The translations under genes were made by a program, and so were the position numbers. From assembly GCA_017893485.1 (NCBI GenBank), contig CM030360.1, positions 6,870,467 through 6,934,466 of the forward strand: DNA of 64,000 nt, written 5' to 3'. A model generated the notes under the pieces. It did no database searches, had not been told where the DNA came from, and worked only from the letters and a program-made list of their open reading frames with translations. This document shows, in pieces, positions 1 through 8,922 of the stretch. This stretch comes from Hemerocallis citrina (Eukaryota > Streptophyta > Magnoliopsida > Asparagales > Asphodelaceae). Each line of letters starts with the position of its first letter. Position 1 is the stretch's first letter.

Positions 1-173
1 CTAAGTATTGCAGGATATCGAGCCATTCCTCTCCTCTAACTTGTAATCTATTTCATAAGTTGTAATATGTAAAAGCGGTTCGCCGTCGATTATCAATGAA
101 GAATGCTCTTTCATACTTATAAATTTGTTTACATCTCTCCGCCTCTATCCTTTGTTTTTTATTTTTTCAACCA

Positions 174-612
174 ATGGTTCGGAGTCCAATGTCCGGCTCG
201 ACTTTACCTCCTCGGCTCGCCCCAGGACGAGCCAGAGGTAGATCGCCGTTCGGAACTGCTCCCACAACCGTTGAACTACACCGATGGTTCGGAGTCCAAC
301 ACTCGGCTCGACTTTACCTCCTCGACTCGCCCCCGGACGAGCCAGAGGTAGATCGCCGTTCGGAACTGCTCCCACAATCGTTGAACTACACCGATGGTTC
401 GGAGTCCAACACTCGGCTCGATTTTACCTCCTCGGCTCGCCCCCGGACGAGCCAGAGGTAGATCGCCGTTCGGAACTGCTCCCACAACCGTTGAGCTACA
501 CGATGGTTCCGGAGTCCAACACTTGGTTCAATTCTACTCCCCAAGCTTGCTTCTCGGCTAGCTAGGGGTGGATCACCATTTGGAATTGCTCCCACAACCG
601 TCGAACACTCGC
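174..612 (+). repeat. 110-bp tandem repeat array of E1 (about 4 units)
   Basis: Units start at 174, 284, 394 and 503, each opening ATGGTTCGGAGTCCAA; the last unit is degenerate. The array lies just 3' of pol. Open frames across it are by-products of the repeat. Tat-lineage elements are known for hypervariable tandem repeats here that can seed satellite DNA (established). The E2 array has the same monomer but more copies. Confidence 0.9.
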
Positions 613-1140
613 TATGACCGGCGAGTCTCAGCATGGAAAAGAGCTCGGCTCACCCCTCGACTTCGCAAGAAGAGGGAGACCGAAGCACTGTTCGGCACCA
701 CAATCCGAGCCATCTTATCACGGAGATGAAAGCCCCAAGAAGAAGGGTCAAACCATGCTGTCTCCGATCGGACGCCGAGCAAGTGCCATTCCGACCCTGC
801 AAACGGAGAAAACTCACTTTCTCCTCAACTCTCATGTAAGATCTCGATCAGACGGTCCAGATCTTACCAACGACGCTAAATGACAAGATAGCATTTTCTT
901 GGAAACTGAGCCGCCTCGAGATTCGTGCCATCATCCGACGGTCCAGATCTTGTCAGAGTCGATAAACGACAAGATAGCGTTCCGTTAGGAGCTGGTTCGC
1001 CTCGAGATTCTTGCCGACGGCACTATGCACTCGGCTCGGGGACCTCGGCACGGCCAGCACACTTACGAGCAAGACAAATACGCAGAGCAACAAAAGACAT
1101 GCTAGTTATTGAAATTTTATTAATAATCGGGGCATAACAC
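613..1140. repeat. E1 spacer with dispersed 'GACGGYYCAGAT' modules
   Basis: No gene is seen. The stretch carries two copies of a module that recurs many times in E1 and E2: a 'GGAGAAAACTCACTTTCTCC'-type block, then 'GATCTCGATCAGACGG', then 'GACAAGATAGCRTTTTCTTGG'. The same modules occur near 11,100-11,300, 15,940-16,060, 17,340-17,700, 22,580-22,700 and 24,130-24,600. Their function is unknown. Confidence 0.6.
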
Positions 1141-1210
1141 AAAGCAATCCTTCCATGGTTACAAGGCATTAGAAAACAAAAATACAGCGCCGACCCACTA
1201 CACTTGGTTT

Positions 1211-1663
1211 TTAAACAAAAAAATCATCACTGTCCTGCTCGGTCGCCAGTCCATCCACTTCAGCTGATAGCTCCTCTGCCTCCTTCCGAAGCTTCGCCTC
1301 CACGGTCTGCAAGTGATGGATCTCAGAGAGCAAATCGTCCCGCTCGGCTATTACCTTCGACTGGTTGTGCCGAATACACTGGACCCGAAGTGCGTTGCTA
1401 AAAGCGGTCTGCGAATCTTCGTCCTCTCCTACGGGGGTCGCCTCGGTGATCCTACTCTCCAGACGTTGGATCTCGGCGTCTCGTTGGCCGAGGACGGACT
1501 GAAGGTGGGCCCGCTCGCTCTCAGCCCGGCGTAACTCCAGCTCGACGCCATAAAGCCGCTCTCGCGACTTCGTCGAGCGCGACTTCGTCGCCCCTGAAGT
1601 TGCCTCGGTTTCAGCATCATCGTCCGAGCCGTTGGAATCAGTGTATTGGGCTGCCACCACGAG
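1211..1663 (-). CDS. antisense exon-like reading frame of E1, acidic coiled-coil protein
   Basis: This minus-strand frame of about 150 residues follows a pyrimidine-rich splice acceptor (CTTCTTTTCAG, exon start at 1,663) and ends at a stop at 1,211-1,213. The product is rich in Glu, Ser and Arg with heptad-like stretches (ELRRAESERAHL, RDAEIQRLESRI), so a coiled coil is likely. The E2 counterpart (11,539-11,958) has the same acceptor, the same motif DEDSQTAFSNALRV and the same end. No start codon or first exon is evident, so it may be a downstream or alternative exon of the antisense gene. Function unknown. Confidence 0.5.
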   Translation of the reverse strand, partial: LVVAAQYTDSNGSDDDAETEATSGATKSRSTKSRERLYGVELELRRAESERAHLQSVLGQRDAEIQRLESRITEATPVGEDEDSQTAFSNALRVQCIRHNQSKVIAERDDLLSEIHHLQTVEAKLRKEAEELSAEVDGLATEQDSDDFFV

Positions 1664-1839
1664 CTGAAAAGAAGGGAAAACGAATAGCAAAATTTCAATA
1701 CACTGCCGAAGTCCAACACTTAAGAATTTTCCAAACAAACTTTCAGATTCGTATTCAGATATAATAGCTCTACATACAACAAGACCGACCCCACAATAAA
1801 GTTTTTACAACAGCCAGAAAAAAACATAAAACGATATGA

Positions 1840-2679
1840 TCAGGGCCTCTTCGGAAGGGGAACGCTTCGGTTCAAGGAAACGCGAGGACGACGAGGCCTG
1901 ACCTCCGAGCTCGATTCCAAACCAACGAAGCGTGACCCCCCTTCGCCGCTGACCCTAACTGTGGCGCCGATCGAAGCACCGCTCGACGAGACGGCCACGC
2001 CACTCTGGGCGTCAGCAGGGCTCCGCCTAGCCACAGGCAAACGTGTTGCGAGTTCGTAGAAGGAAATCCCTCTCTCGCTCTCTTCGCGAGTACACGATGT
2101 ACTGCGGACGTTGACCCTCTCAGGCAGAGGCTTGAGCGACGCGACCTCCTCCTCCAGTTCAATGATTCTATCTCTCAAAGCGTCATCCTTCGCCAACTTC
2201 TTCAGACGAGGAAGCCTCGACGAGCCCGAGGCGTTGGCACTATCGGTCGCAAGCCGTCGGTAGTGGGTGACCTCAATCCCCCTATCTATCGTGATCCTCC
2301 TAAGCTTGTCGACCTCGGCAAACAGCTTCTTGCGCTCAGACGATGCCTTCTCCAGCTCGGAAGCAAGCTTCTCTTCTTCCGCCGAATGACCTTGCCCCGC
2401 TACCTCCAAGTGTCGGATCTTGGCCGAGAGCTCATCGTTCTTCCGCTCGGCGACAGCAAGCTCCCTACTAAGCCGCTCGACCTCGCCCTCGGGAAAAGGG
2501 ACTTGGGCTCGTTTTCGTAGCTGCTTCAGCTCGCGACATTGCCCCCTTGCGGCTGCCTTTATCTCCTCCAGTTTCAAAAGCATATAAAAGCGCTTCTCTC
2601 GGCTTAGTGATAGCTCTCGTTTTGTCTTGGTCAGCTCCTTACGAAGGTACGAAACCTCCGTGATCGGACCGAACTTCAC
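1840..2679 (-). CDS. antisense exon-like reading frame of E1, long coiled-coil protein
   Basis: This minus-strand frame of 279 codons opens directly after an acceptor (CTGCTTTTCAG; first codon GTG at 2,679), so it is an internal exon rather than a gene start. The first ~160 residues are charged and heptad-rich (SYLRKELTKTKREL, EEEKLASELEKASSERKKL). Then come the conserved stretch ITIDRGIEVTHYRRLATD and a Ser/Arg-rich tail ending VPLPKRP. E2 carries the same frame at 12,126-12,965 with matching acceptor and stop. It lies downstream of the stop of the three-exon antisense gene, so it would need a separate promoter or alternative splicing. Function unknown. Confidence 0.55.
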   Translation of the reverse strand: MKFGPITEVSYLRKELTKTKRELSLSREKRFYMLLKLEEIKAAARGQCRELKQLRKRAQVPFPEGEVERLSRELAVAERKNDELSAKIRHLEVAGQGHSAEEEKLASELEKASSERKKLFAEVDKLRRITIDRGIEVTHYRRLATDSANASGSSRLPRLKKLAKDDALRDRIIELEEEVASLKPLPERVNVRSTSCTREESERGISFYELATRLPVARRSPADAQSGVAVSSSGASIGATVRVSGEGGSRFVGLESSSEVRPRRPRVSLNRSVPLPKRP

Positions 2680-2897
2680 CTGAAAAGCAGAGATAAATCC
2701 GATGGGCCAACACTTGGAAACATTTACAACTAATCATACACAAAATCCGGGGACAAACACTTAGACAAATTTTGGCCAAACCAAAGATGTTTTCATTCAA
2801 AATTCAAAAAGGGCTACAAGAGCGGTGGCCAGTCCGCAGTTCGGCTTACAAAAAAAAGGGGGAGAAAGAATAAAAGACTGAAAGATTTACAACCAAG

Positions 2898-3079
2898 TCA
2901 GGGGTCGACCTTTTTTCCGTTCGGGTCTGTCGACCCCTCGGCCTTGTCCACGATTTCGACCTCGTCTTCATCCTCATCCTCGTCCCCACTCTCGCTCTCC
3001 TCCTCAGAGTCGTCCTCCTCCTCATCCTCGGCCTCGGCCTCTGTCTCGCCCGGGCCTTCGACACCTTCGGTCTGCCCCG
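2898..3079 (-). pseudogene. 3' end of the E1 antisense gene, severed by insertion M
   Basis: On the minus strand this gives an acidic tail (runs of Glu, Asp and Ser) ending KKVDP and a stop at 2,898-2,900. The E2 copy ends with the same KKVDP. If insertion 3,080-19,997 and one 5-bp target copy are removed, this frame continues without a shift from the exon at 20,003-20,507. That shows the gene was continuous before the insertion and supports the insertion boundaries. Confidence 0.8.
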
Positions 3080-3585
3080 TGTTGTGAAATCTAGATACCT
3101 AAATAAATAGATAAAACTAGACACAAATTATAAAAACCTCGCAAGTGTACGAATCGTTTGAAGAAGCGTAGCGGCAAGCAAGGGTCGATCCCACAGAGAT
3201 TGTAGACTTTAACTTACTAATCAATAAAACAGAAATAAGATCGCAAAGAGTTGTTCTAAAGGTCTAAAAGAAATAAAAAGATAAAAATCTAAATTAAATA
3301 GCATCACAAGTTGAGTCACAAATCTCTATTAAAGTAGTTGGGTTTTGATCTCCACCAATAGTCAGTAATGCTAAGTCATATACTACATCCATTACTCATG
3401 TTAGTTCTCTTCAAGGGCATGGTATCTACTCCTTAAAGTAATGTTTCCCTAAGCCAAGAATTAGGCATGGTATCTACTCTAATTCGTTTCTTTCATTAAG
3501 TGTTTAGCATGATATCTACTAAGTTGTACTTAAAGAAAACATAAGATCAGTGGAAACGAACAAACACTCAAGGTCCTAGAAATTG

Positions 3586-3590
3586 GTATC
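3586..3590. repeat. Target site duplication of E2, left copy
   Basis: GTATC directly precedes the 5' LTR and recurs at 18,920-18,924 directly after the 3' LTR. Confidence 0.9.
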
Positions 3591-4185
3591 TGATATGGCT
3601 AAAATTGGGGTTAAATCGGGACCGTCCAGATCGAGCACGAATCTTGAAGCACGGGGGTAAAACGGTAATTTCACATACAGATGGATCCAAAACGGGTATT
3701 GGGTCTCCGCCTCACGAAACCAACCGCCCGCGAATAGATCCACTCCAACTGGGCGCGAGTCCCGACCCGATACAAGCCCAGTCCACCAAGGGAGAATCAG
3801 GCCACTGATTTGATTGGATCAAATCAATAAGCTTGATTTGCTCTCACCAGGGAATCAAGGCCTACTTTCCTAAAACAGAATAGGAGGATTTTGCTCCTAA
3901 ATGTTGGCCAGGAAATCAGGATCCTGATCATTCCAAAGGCGACTATAAATACAACCCCTCTACCACCAAGACCAGGTTAATCACTTTTTCACCACTTAAG
4001 CTCTTTCTTAATCTTTTACTGATTACTGACAAGAGCGTCGGAGGGTGCGTCGCCGGAATCAACCCCGGTGTCTCGCACTTCCCTGCAGGTTGCGGCGGGA
4101 GCAAGAAGGCCGAGTCAGCTGTTCAGGTTTTCCTCGGATCCACAAATTCTATCTGTTTACCCCCACACCGAAATCAGCGGTAACA
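3591..4185 (+). repeat. 5' LTR of E2
   Basis: It begins TGATATGG and ends GGTAACA, and is repeated at 18,325-18,919. By eye the copies differ at five positions (G/A, C/A, G/A, T/A, C/T). It holds the promoter and transcript start region of the element. Confidence 0.95.
3944..3951 (+). promoter_or_regulatory. TATA box of the E2 5' LTR
   Basis: TATAAATA preceded by GGCGAC. The same box stands in the 3' LTR (18,678) and in the E1 LTR (25,545), in conserved context. Confidence 0.75.
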
Positions 4186-4188
4186 GAT

Positions 4189-4204
4189 TGGCGCCGTCTG
4201 TGGG
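4189..4204 (+). other. Primer binding site of E2
   Basis: TGGCGCCGTCTGTGGG begins 3 bases after the 5' LTR. The first nine bases match the TGGCGCCGT typical of tRNA-Asp-type sites; the rest differs. Assignment to a particular tRNA is tentative. Confidence 0.7.
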
Positions 4205-4252
4205 AAAACCACACGAACAGTCTCAGTCCATTCTCCGCCGTCCTCTGCAGCC

Positions 4253-6838
4253 ATGCCGCCGAAGAAGAACAGATCCAGAGGGTCGAACCGTGGGGGCAAC
4301 CCCACCGACCCGGCGAATGAAGCTACGGTCAACCCTATCCTTCAGTCCAACCTCCCTCCGCTGACCCAGCAGGTCCCACCTCCTCCTCCTCCTCAGCAGC
4401 AGCCCAACAACGGTCCGTCCGGTCATAACGGTCGGAAGGAGAAGCAGCCCCTCAATCCGGGCCACGTCTCGGTCCACAATGGGTCCTCGGACTCGATGGC
4501 TTCCCATCACCCCGACCTCCGCATCACACTCCAAAACCGCCATAAGGACGACGACCTCCGTACCCATCTTGACGAGAGGCGGGCCCGAGAGGGAGCCTCC
4601 CGCCAGCGTCAAGGTGAGCGGTCGCCACGTCGTCGGGACGGCAGAAGGTCCCCGGAACGCAGAGGCCGAGCGGCGTCCCCTGAGCGCCGAAGGAGGAGGT
4701 CCCGGTCCCCCAGGGATCGGCGCCATCCGAGGGACCGAGATATGCCCATCAGCCGAGCCGAGTTCCTCCAGTTTCAAGAGACCGTTCTGCAGGCCCTCAA
4801 TCTCCGACAGAACGCCCAGAATGCTCAGAGGGTTCCGACGCCCCCCAGGGATCCCAGTCCCCGGCGCCGAACCCGGAGTCCTTCCCCGGCTCCCAGCCGA
4901 CAGCAACGGCAACAGAGTCCTCGGCGCTCCCTGGAGTACCGGCGCCGCAGTCCACACTCCCCTTCCTACGAAGAGGAGTCCGGAGGGTCGTACGACTACC
5001 AGCGGAGGGACGACGCCCTCATCCGCCGTATCCATGAGGTGGAGAGGCGCATCGGCCGCATGGACAGGGAGGAAGAGTCCCGAGCCGGAACCTTCCGTCC
5101 CAGCCGACCCCCCTTCTCGCGGTCGATCATGGAGGCCCATATACCGAGGAACTTCAAACCGCCACAGTTTGAAACATACTCTGGGGAGTCCGACCCAGTC
5201 GACCACGTCGAGAGCTTCAAGACCCTGATGCTGATCCATCAAGCTTCCGACGCAGTGCTCTGCAGGACCTTCCCTGCCACCCTCCGGGGGTCGGCTCGGG
5301 AATGGTATTCTAGGCTCGCCTCCTCGTCCATCTTCTCATTCGAACAGTTTGAGACACTGTTCATTACTCACTTCGTGAGTAGCCGACGAGCCGAGAAGAC
5401 GAGTCTTTCCTTGCTGAACCTGCGGCAGGAGCAGCAAGAAAAGTTACGGGACTATGTGAAAAGATTTACCGCGGAAGTCAGGTCAATTGCTTCCTTGGAC
5501 CAGTCCGTGGCTACCGTGGCGTTCCAGTCGAACGTCCTTAACGCCAACCTCCGATCATCCCTGGCCAAGAAGCCCCCGCATGACTTCGCCGACCTCCTCC
5601 TGAGGTGCGAGAAGTACATCCGGGCGGAGGAGGCCGAAGCCCTTCCGAGCTTCGGGGGCACCACCGCGGGGTCAAAGAGGAAGGCGACGGGAGAAGAAGG
5701 GTCCAAGAAAGCTCAGAAGGACATGGGCGGTCAGCGCCGCCCTCCCCCCAGGTTCGAGAAGTTCACTCCCCTCACCACTAATGTCTCTACTATCCTCATG
5801 GAGGTAGAGAAGGAGGGAATCATCCCTCCGGCCCCGAGGATGCACACTCAGGCGAAGAGGAGGAACAAAGATAAGTGGTGTCGTTACCACCGAGACCACG
5901 GGCACGACACGAATGACTGCCGAGCTCTGAGAGATGAGATCGAAGCACTCATTCGGAGGGGGCAGTTGGCCAAGTTCGTGAAAGCTAACGATCGAACAGA
6001 TCGGAACTCACCTCCCCCTCGGGGGGCTAACAAGCGCTCCGAGCAGCGCGAGGAGACACCCGAGTTCGAAGAAGAACGGGTTTTGCACCTGATCCACGGA
6101 GGCCCAATGGGGGGCTCCTCTAATTCCTCCCGAAAGGCCTTCGTCCGGGAAGTCAACTCGGTCCACAGTGCCCCTCCCCCGAAGGGTCTCGGTGTCCCTG
6201 TGTCTTTCTCCGATGCCGACCTTGAAGGAGTCCGAACCCCCCATTGCGATGCCCTCGTCATCGACCTCCGCATGGCCAATTTCAAGGTGCAGAGGATTTT
6301 GGTGGACAATGGGAGTTCGGTCAACATCCTGTTCCTCTCGGCCTTTCAAGGCCTGCAGCTGTCCCGGGACCGTCTTAAGCCGGCCGGTTATACTCTCCAC
6401 GGGTTCACGGGGGTCCCGGTAACCGTCGAAGGGGTGATAACCCTAGACGTTACTGCGGGAAGCACCCCTACTACCCGGACCGAACCGATGGACTTCATGG
6501 TCGTCGACGTCCCGGCAGCATACAATGTCATCCTAGGCCATCCCAGCCTAGCCGCTCTTGAGGCTGTCCCCTCGGCATACCACTTGAAGATGAAGTTCCC
6601 CACTCGTTCGGGGGTAGGGGAAGTCAGGGGAAGCCAGGAAACAGCTTGGAAGTGCTACATGACTTCCACCGGGGGACCAGTGCTCTCGCTCGAGACACTC
6701 GAGATCCCCGAGCCGAAGGCTCGCCCAACGTCCGAGCCAGCGGACGAGTTAGAAGAAGTACTCTTCTCCGACGAGGATCCGAGCAAAAATTCCTCGTCAG
6801 CAAGTCCTTGCCGACCGTGCTGTTCTCTGACTTGGTGA
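4253..6838 (+). CDS. Gag-protease polyprotein of E2
   Basis: The frame has 861 codons from the first ATG after the primer site. Residues 1-290 are basic and Arg/Ser/Pro-rich with SR-like runs. About residues 300-430 match the retrotransposon gag (capsid) domain (start PRNFKPPQFETYSG). Near residue 543 comes the Cys-His motif CRYHRDHGHDTNDC, likely RNA-binding. The aspartic protease active site is DNGSS at residue 685 (codon 6,305), followed by NVILGHPSL. The protein would form virus-like particles and process the polyprotein. Pol lies in the -1 frame; the switch falls at about 6,785-6,790, so the last ~18 codons here (to 6,838) are probably out-of-frame read-through, not true protein. Confidence 0.92.
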   Translation: MPPKKNRSRGSNRGGNPTDPANEATVNPILQSNLPPLTQQVPPPPPPQQQPNNGPSGHNGRKEKQPLNPGHVSVHNGSSDSMASHHPDLRITLQNRHKDDDLRTHLDERRAREGASRQRQGERSPRRRDGRRSPERRGRAASPERRRRRSRSPRDRRHPRDRDMPISRAEFLQFQETVLQALNLRQNAQNAQRVPTPPRDPSPRRRTRSPSPAPSRQQRQQSPRRSLEYRRRSPHSPSYEEESGGSYDYQRRDDALIRRIHEVERRIGRMDREEESRAGTFRPSRPPFSRSIMEAHIPRNFKPPQFETYSGESDPVDHVESFKTLMLIHQASDAVLCRTFPATLRGSAREWYSRLASSSIFSFEQFETLFITHFVSSRRAEKTSLSLLNLRQEQQEKLRDYVKRFTAEVRSIASLDQSVATVAFQSNVLNANLRSSLAKKPPHDFADLLLRCEKYIRAEEAEALPSFGGTTAGSKRKATGEEGSKKAQKDMGGQRRPPPRFEKFTPLTTNVSTILMEVEKEGIIPPAPRMHTQAKRRNKDKWCRYHRDHGHDTNDCRALRDEIEALIRRGQLAKFVKANDRTDRNSPPPRGANKRSEQREETPEFEEERVLHLIHGGPMGGSSNSSRKAFVREVNSVHSAPPPKGLGVPVSFSDADLEGVRTPHCDALVIDLRMANFKVQRILVDNGSSVNILFLSAFQGLQLSRDRLKPAGYTLHGFTGVPVTVEGVITLDVTAGSTPTTRTEPMDFMVVDVPAAYNVILGHPSLAALEAVPSAYHLKMKFPTRSGVGEVRGSQETAWKCYMTSTGGPVLSLETLEIPEPKARPTSEPADELEEVLFSDEDPSKNSSSASPCRPCCSLTW
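6784..6792 (+). other. Gag-pol frame switch at a run of five A
   Basis: The gag frame reads AGC AAA AAT TCC; one base back, the pol frame reads CAA AAA TTC CTC and continues into conserved pol. One more A would join the frames, so loss of an A in a homopolymer is the simplest reading. A -1 ribosomal shift on CAAAAAT is possible, but the heptamer is not canonical. Related Tat elements normally have one gag-pol frame. Confidence 0.7.
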
Positions 6839-8922
6839 GGTGCATCCGGGATAACCGCGACCTGTTTGCTTGGTCGGCCGCAGATATGCCCGACATCTCC
6901 GAAGACTTGCTCGTCCACCGCCTAAGCGTCGAACCGGGGTGCAAACCGGTTCAGCAGAAGAGGCGAAAGTTCGCTCCCGAGCGACAGCAGGCAATCAAGG
7001 AGGAAGTGGATAAGCTGCTGAAGGCCAAGTTCATCCAGGAGGTAAATTATCCCGAGTGGCTATCGAATGTCGTGATGGTCAAGAAGTCCAATGGCTCGTG
7101 GAGGATATGCATCGACTTCACCGACCTCAACAAGGCATGTCCGAAGGATCCCTTCCCTCTCCCTAACATCGACACCCTTATCGACGCCACCTCGGGCCAT
7201 GAGCTCCTCAGCTTCATGGATGCCTTCTCGGGGTACAATCAAGTCCGGATGTTTCCTCCGGACATCCCGAAGACCTCCTTCGTCACCGACCAAGGCCTCT
7301 ACTGCTACCGAGTAATGCCGTTCGGTTTGAAGAACGCAGGCGCCACCTACCAGCGCCTCGTCAACAAGGTTTTCCAGCATCAGATCGGCCGAAACATGGA
7401 GGTGTACGTTGATGACATGCTCGTCAAGAGCATCCGCGGCACTGACCACGTAGCCGACCTCCAGGAGGCCTTCGGCGTGTTGAGGAAGTACAACATGCGG
7501 CTAAACCCGAACAAGTGTGCGTTCGGAGTCTCCTCTGGCAAGTTCCTCGGTTTCATGGTGAGCCAGCGGGGAATTGAAGCTAACCCCGAGAAGATTAAAG
7601 CCATATTAGACATGGCCCCGCCTCGGAACGTCAAGGAGGTGCAGAAGCTCACCGGTCGGCTCGCAGCCATCGGCCGGTTCCTCTCCAAGTCAGGGGAAAA
7701 GTGCCTCCCCTTCTTCAAAGCACTCCGGGGGGCTAAAGGATTTGAATGGGGCCAAGCACAGCAAGAATCTTTCGACCAGCTGAAAGCCTACCTGGTGAAC
7801 CCCCCTCTGCTTAGTAAACCAGTCCCGGGCGAGCCTCTCTTCATCTACTTGGCCGCTTCCGAGCAGACCCTGAGCGCTGTCTTGGTAAGAGAAGAGGACC
7901 GGACCCAAAGGCCCATTTACTACGTGAGCAAGGTGCTTCGGGACGCCGAGCTCCGCTATCCGAGGATAGAGAAGATAGCCTACGCCCTGGTCATGGCAGC
8001 AAGAAAGCTTCGGCCCTACTTCCAATCTCACTCGGTCGTCGTCCTCACCAATCAACCCCTCAAGCAAGTCCTCCACAAGCCCGAAACCTCGGGCCGGCTG
8101 ATGAAGTGGTCCATAGAGCTGAGTCAGCACGACATCTCCTATCAGCCTCGGACGGCAATTAAGGCACAGGCTCTCGCCGACTTCATTGTAGAGTCCACCA
8201 TCCCTGAGGTCGTCCACGTCCCGAATGGGCCCCCCATTTGGACAGTCTTTGTAGACGGATCCTCTTGCAGTGAAGGAAGTGGCGCCGGCATTATCCTGAA
8301 CGGCCCTGACAGCTTCGTCCTGCAGTATGCGATCCGCATGAACTTCAAGGCCTCGAACAACGAGGCGGAGTATGAGGCTCTCATAGCTAGCCTCGGACTC
8401 GCACGAAGTGCTGGGGCGCAACGCCTTCGGATTCACAGTGACTCCCAACTAGTCGTGAACCAGGTCTTGGGCGAATATGAGGCCAGGGACGAGCGAATGG
8501 CGAAGTACCTCGCCAAGGTCCGGGACCTCATGGGCCGGTTCGAAGAAGCCATCATCCAACGGGTCCCCCGGGAGGAGAACTCACAAGCTGACGCTCTCTC
8601 CAAGTTGGCCTCGTCTTCTCTGCAAGGTCTCGAACAGACCGTACTGATTGAAGTCCTCTCTAAACCGAGCATCGAAGACGAGACACCTCGCTCGGTGGAG
8701 TCATTGCCGGTCATGCTGCAGGACAATTGGATGAAGCCACTGGTAGAATTCTTAAGGGATGGAGTTCTGCCCTCAGATCCCAAAGAAGCACGCCGAGTCA
8801 GAACCCGGGCCGAGCGATATGTCTTGATCGAGGGCATTTTGTACAAACGCTCCTTCTCTCAAATAGATGGCCGACCTTATCTAAGGTGCCTCTCTCCGGA
8901 ACAGGCCGAATATGCCCTATAG
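6784..8922 (+). CDS. Pol of E2: reverse transcriptase, RNase H, archaeal-type RNase H
   Basis: The pol frame becomes meaningful at about 6,784; codons between 6,646 and there are shadow. The RT holds conserved blocks including the active site YVDD at 7,405-7,416. The ordinary Ty3-type RNase H follows (about 7,830-8,170), but its three acidic residues look lost: LAAS instead of TDAS (7,849-7,860), IEKI in place of the EKE block, and TNQ instead of TDH. Then comes a second RNase H with DGSS (Asp codon 8,254), NNEAEYEAL, HSDSQLV and ADALSKLA, all catalytic positions present. This pairing defines the Tat lineage. The frame ends at TAG (8,920-8,922) and continues in phase into integrase. Confidence 0.93.
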   Translation, partial: QKFLVSKSLPTVLFSDLVRCIRDNRDLFAWSAADMPDISEDLLVHRLSVEPGCKPVQQKRRKFAPERQQAIKEEVDKLLKAKFIQEVNYPEWLSNVVMVKKSNGSWRICIDFTDLNKACPKDPFPLPNIDTLIDATSGHELLSFMDAFSGYNQVRMFPPDIPKTSFVTDQGLYCYRVMPFGLKNAGATYQRLVNKVFQHQIGRNMEVYVDDMLVKSIRGTDHVADLQEAFGVLRKYNMRLNPNKCAFGVSSGKFLGFMVSQRGIEANPEKIKAILDMAPPRNVKEVQKLTGRLAAIGRFLSKSGEKCLPFFKALRGAKGFEWGQAQQESFDQLKAYLVNPPLLSKPVPGEPLFIYLAASEQTLSAVLVREEDRTQRPIYYVSKVLRDAELRYPRIEKIAYALVMAARKLRPYFQSHSVVVLTNQPLKQVLHKPETSGRLMKWSIELSQHDISYQPRTAIKAQALADFIVESTIPEVVHVPNGPPIWTVFVDGSSCSEGSGAGIILNGPDSFVLQYAIRMNFKASNNEAEYEALIASLGLARSAGAQRLRIHSDSQLVVNQVLGEYEARDERMAKYLAKVRDLMGRFEEAIIQRVPREENSQADALSKLASSSLQGLEQTVLIEVLSKPSIEDETPRSVESLPVMLQDNWMKPLVEFLRDGVLPSDPKEARRVRTRAERYVLIEGILYKRSFSQIDGRPYLRCLSPEQAEYAL
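8920..8922 (+). other. In-frame TAG between RNase H and integrase
   Basis: TAG interrupts pol after ...EYAL; the next codons (ELHEG...) start the integrase zinc-binding region in the same phase. A single base change explains it. Unless read through or suppressed, it cuts off integrase. Confidence 0.9.

Larger units (their letters stand above)
1..3079 (+). mobile_element. Tat-lineage Ty3/Gypsy element E1, 3' region, left part
   Basis: The first bases match the sequence just after the pol stop codon of the complete element E2 (9,990 onward), so the window opens at the end of E1 pol (stop TAA at 2-4). The same modules follow in the same order as in E2: a 110-bp tandem array, a repeat-rich spacer, then minus-strand reading frames with splice acceptors. 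At 3,079 the sequence breaks off and resumes at 20,003, because another element (3,080-19,997) was inserted. E1 gag-pol and its 5' LTR lie outside the window. E1 is a different subfamily from E2: its LTR (25,197) is clearly diverged from E2's. Confidence 0.85.

Noticed and set aside
174..612. CRISPR-like array.
   Set aside because: Continuous 110-bp tandem repeats without unique spacers, in plant DNA.
4223..5242. 339-codon minus-strand frame over the gag N-terminus.
   Set aside because: Opposite strand of an Arg/Pro-rich gag with known domains; no motif and no promoter.
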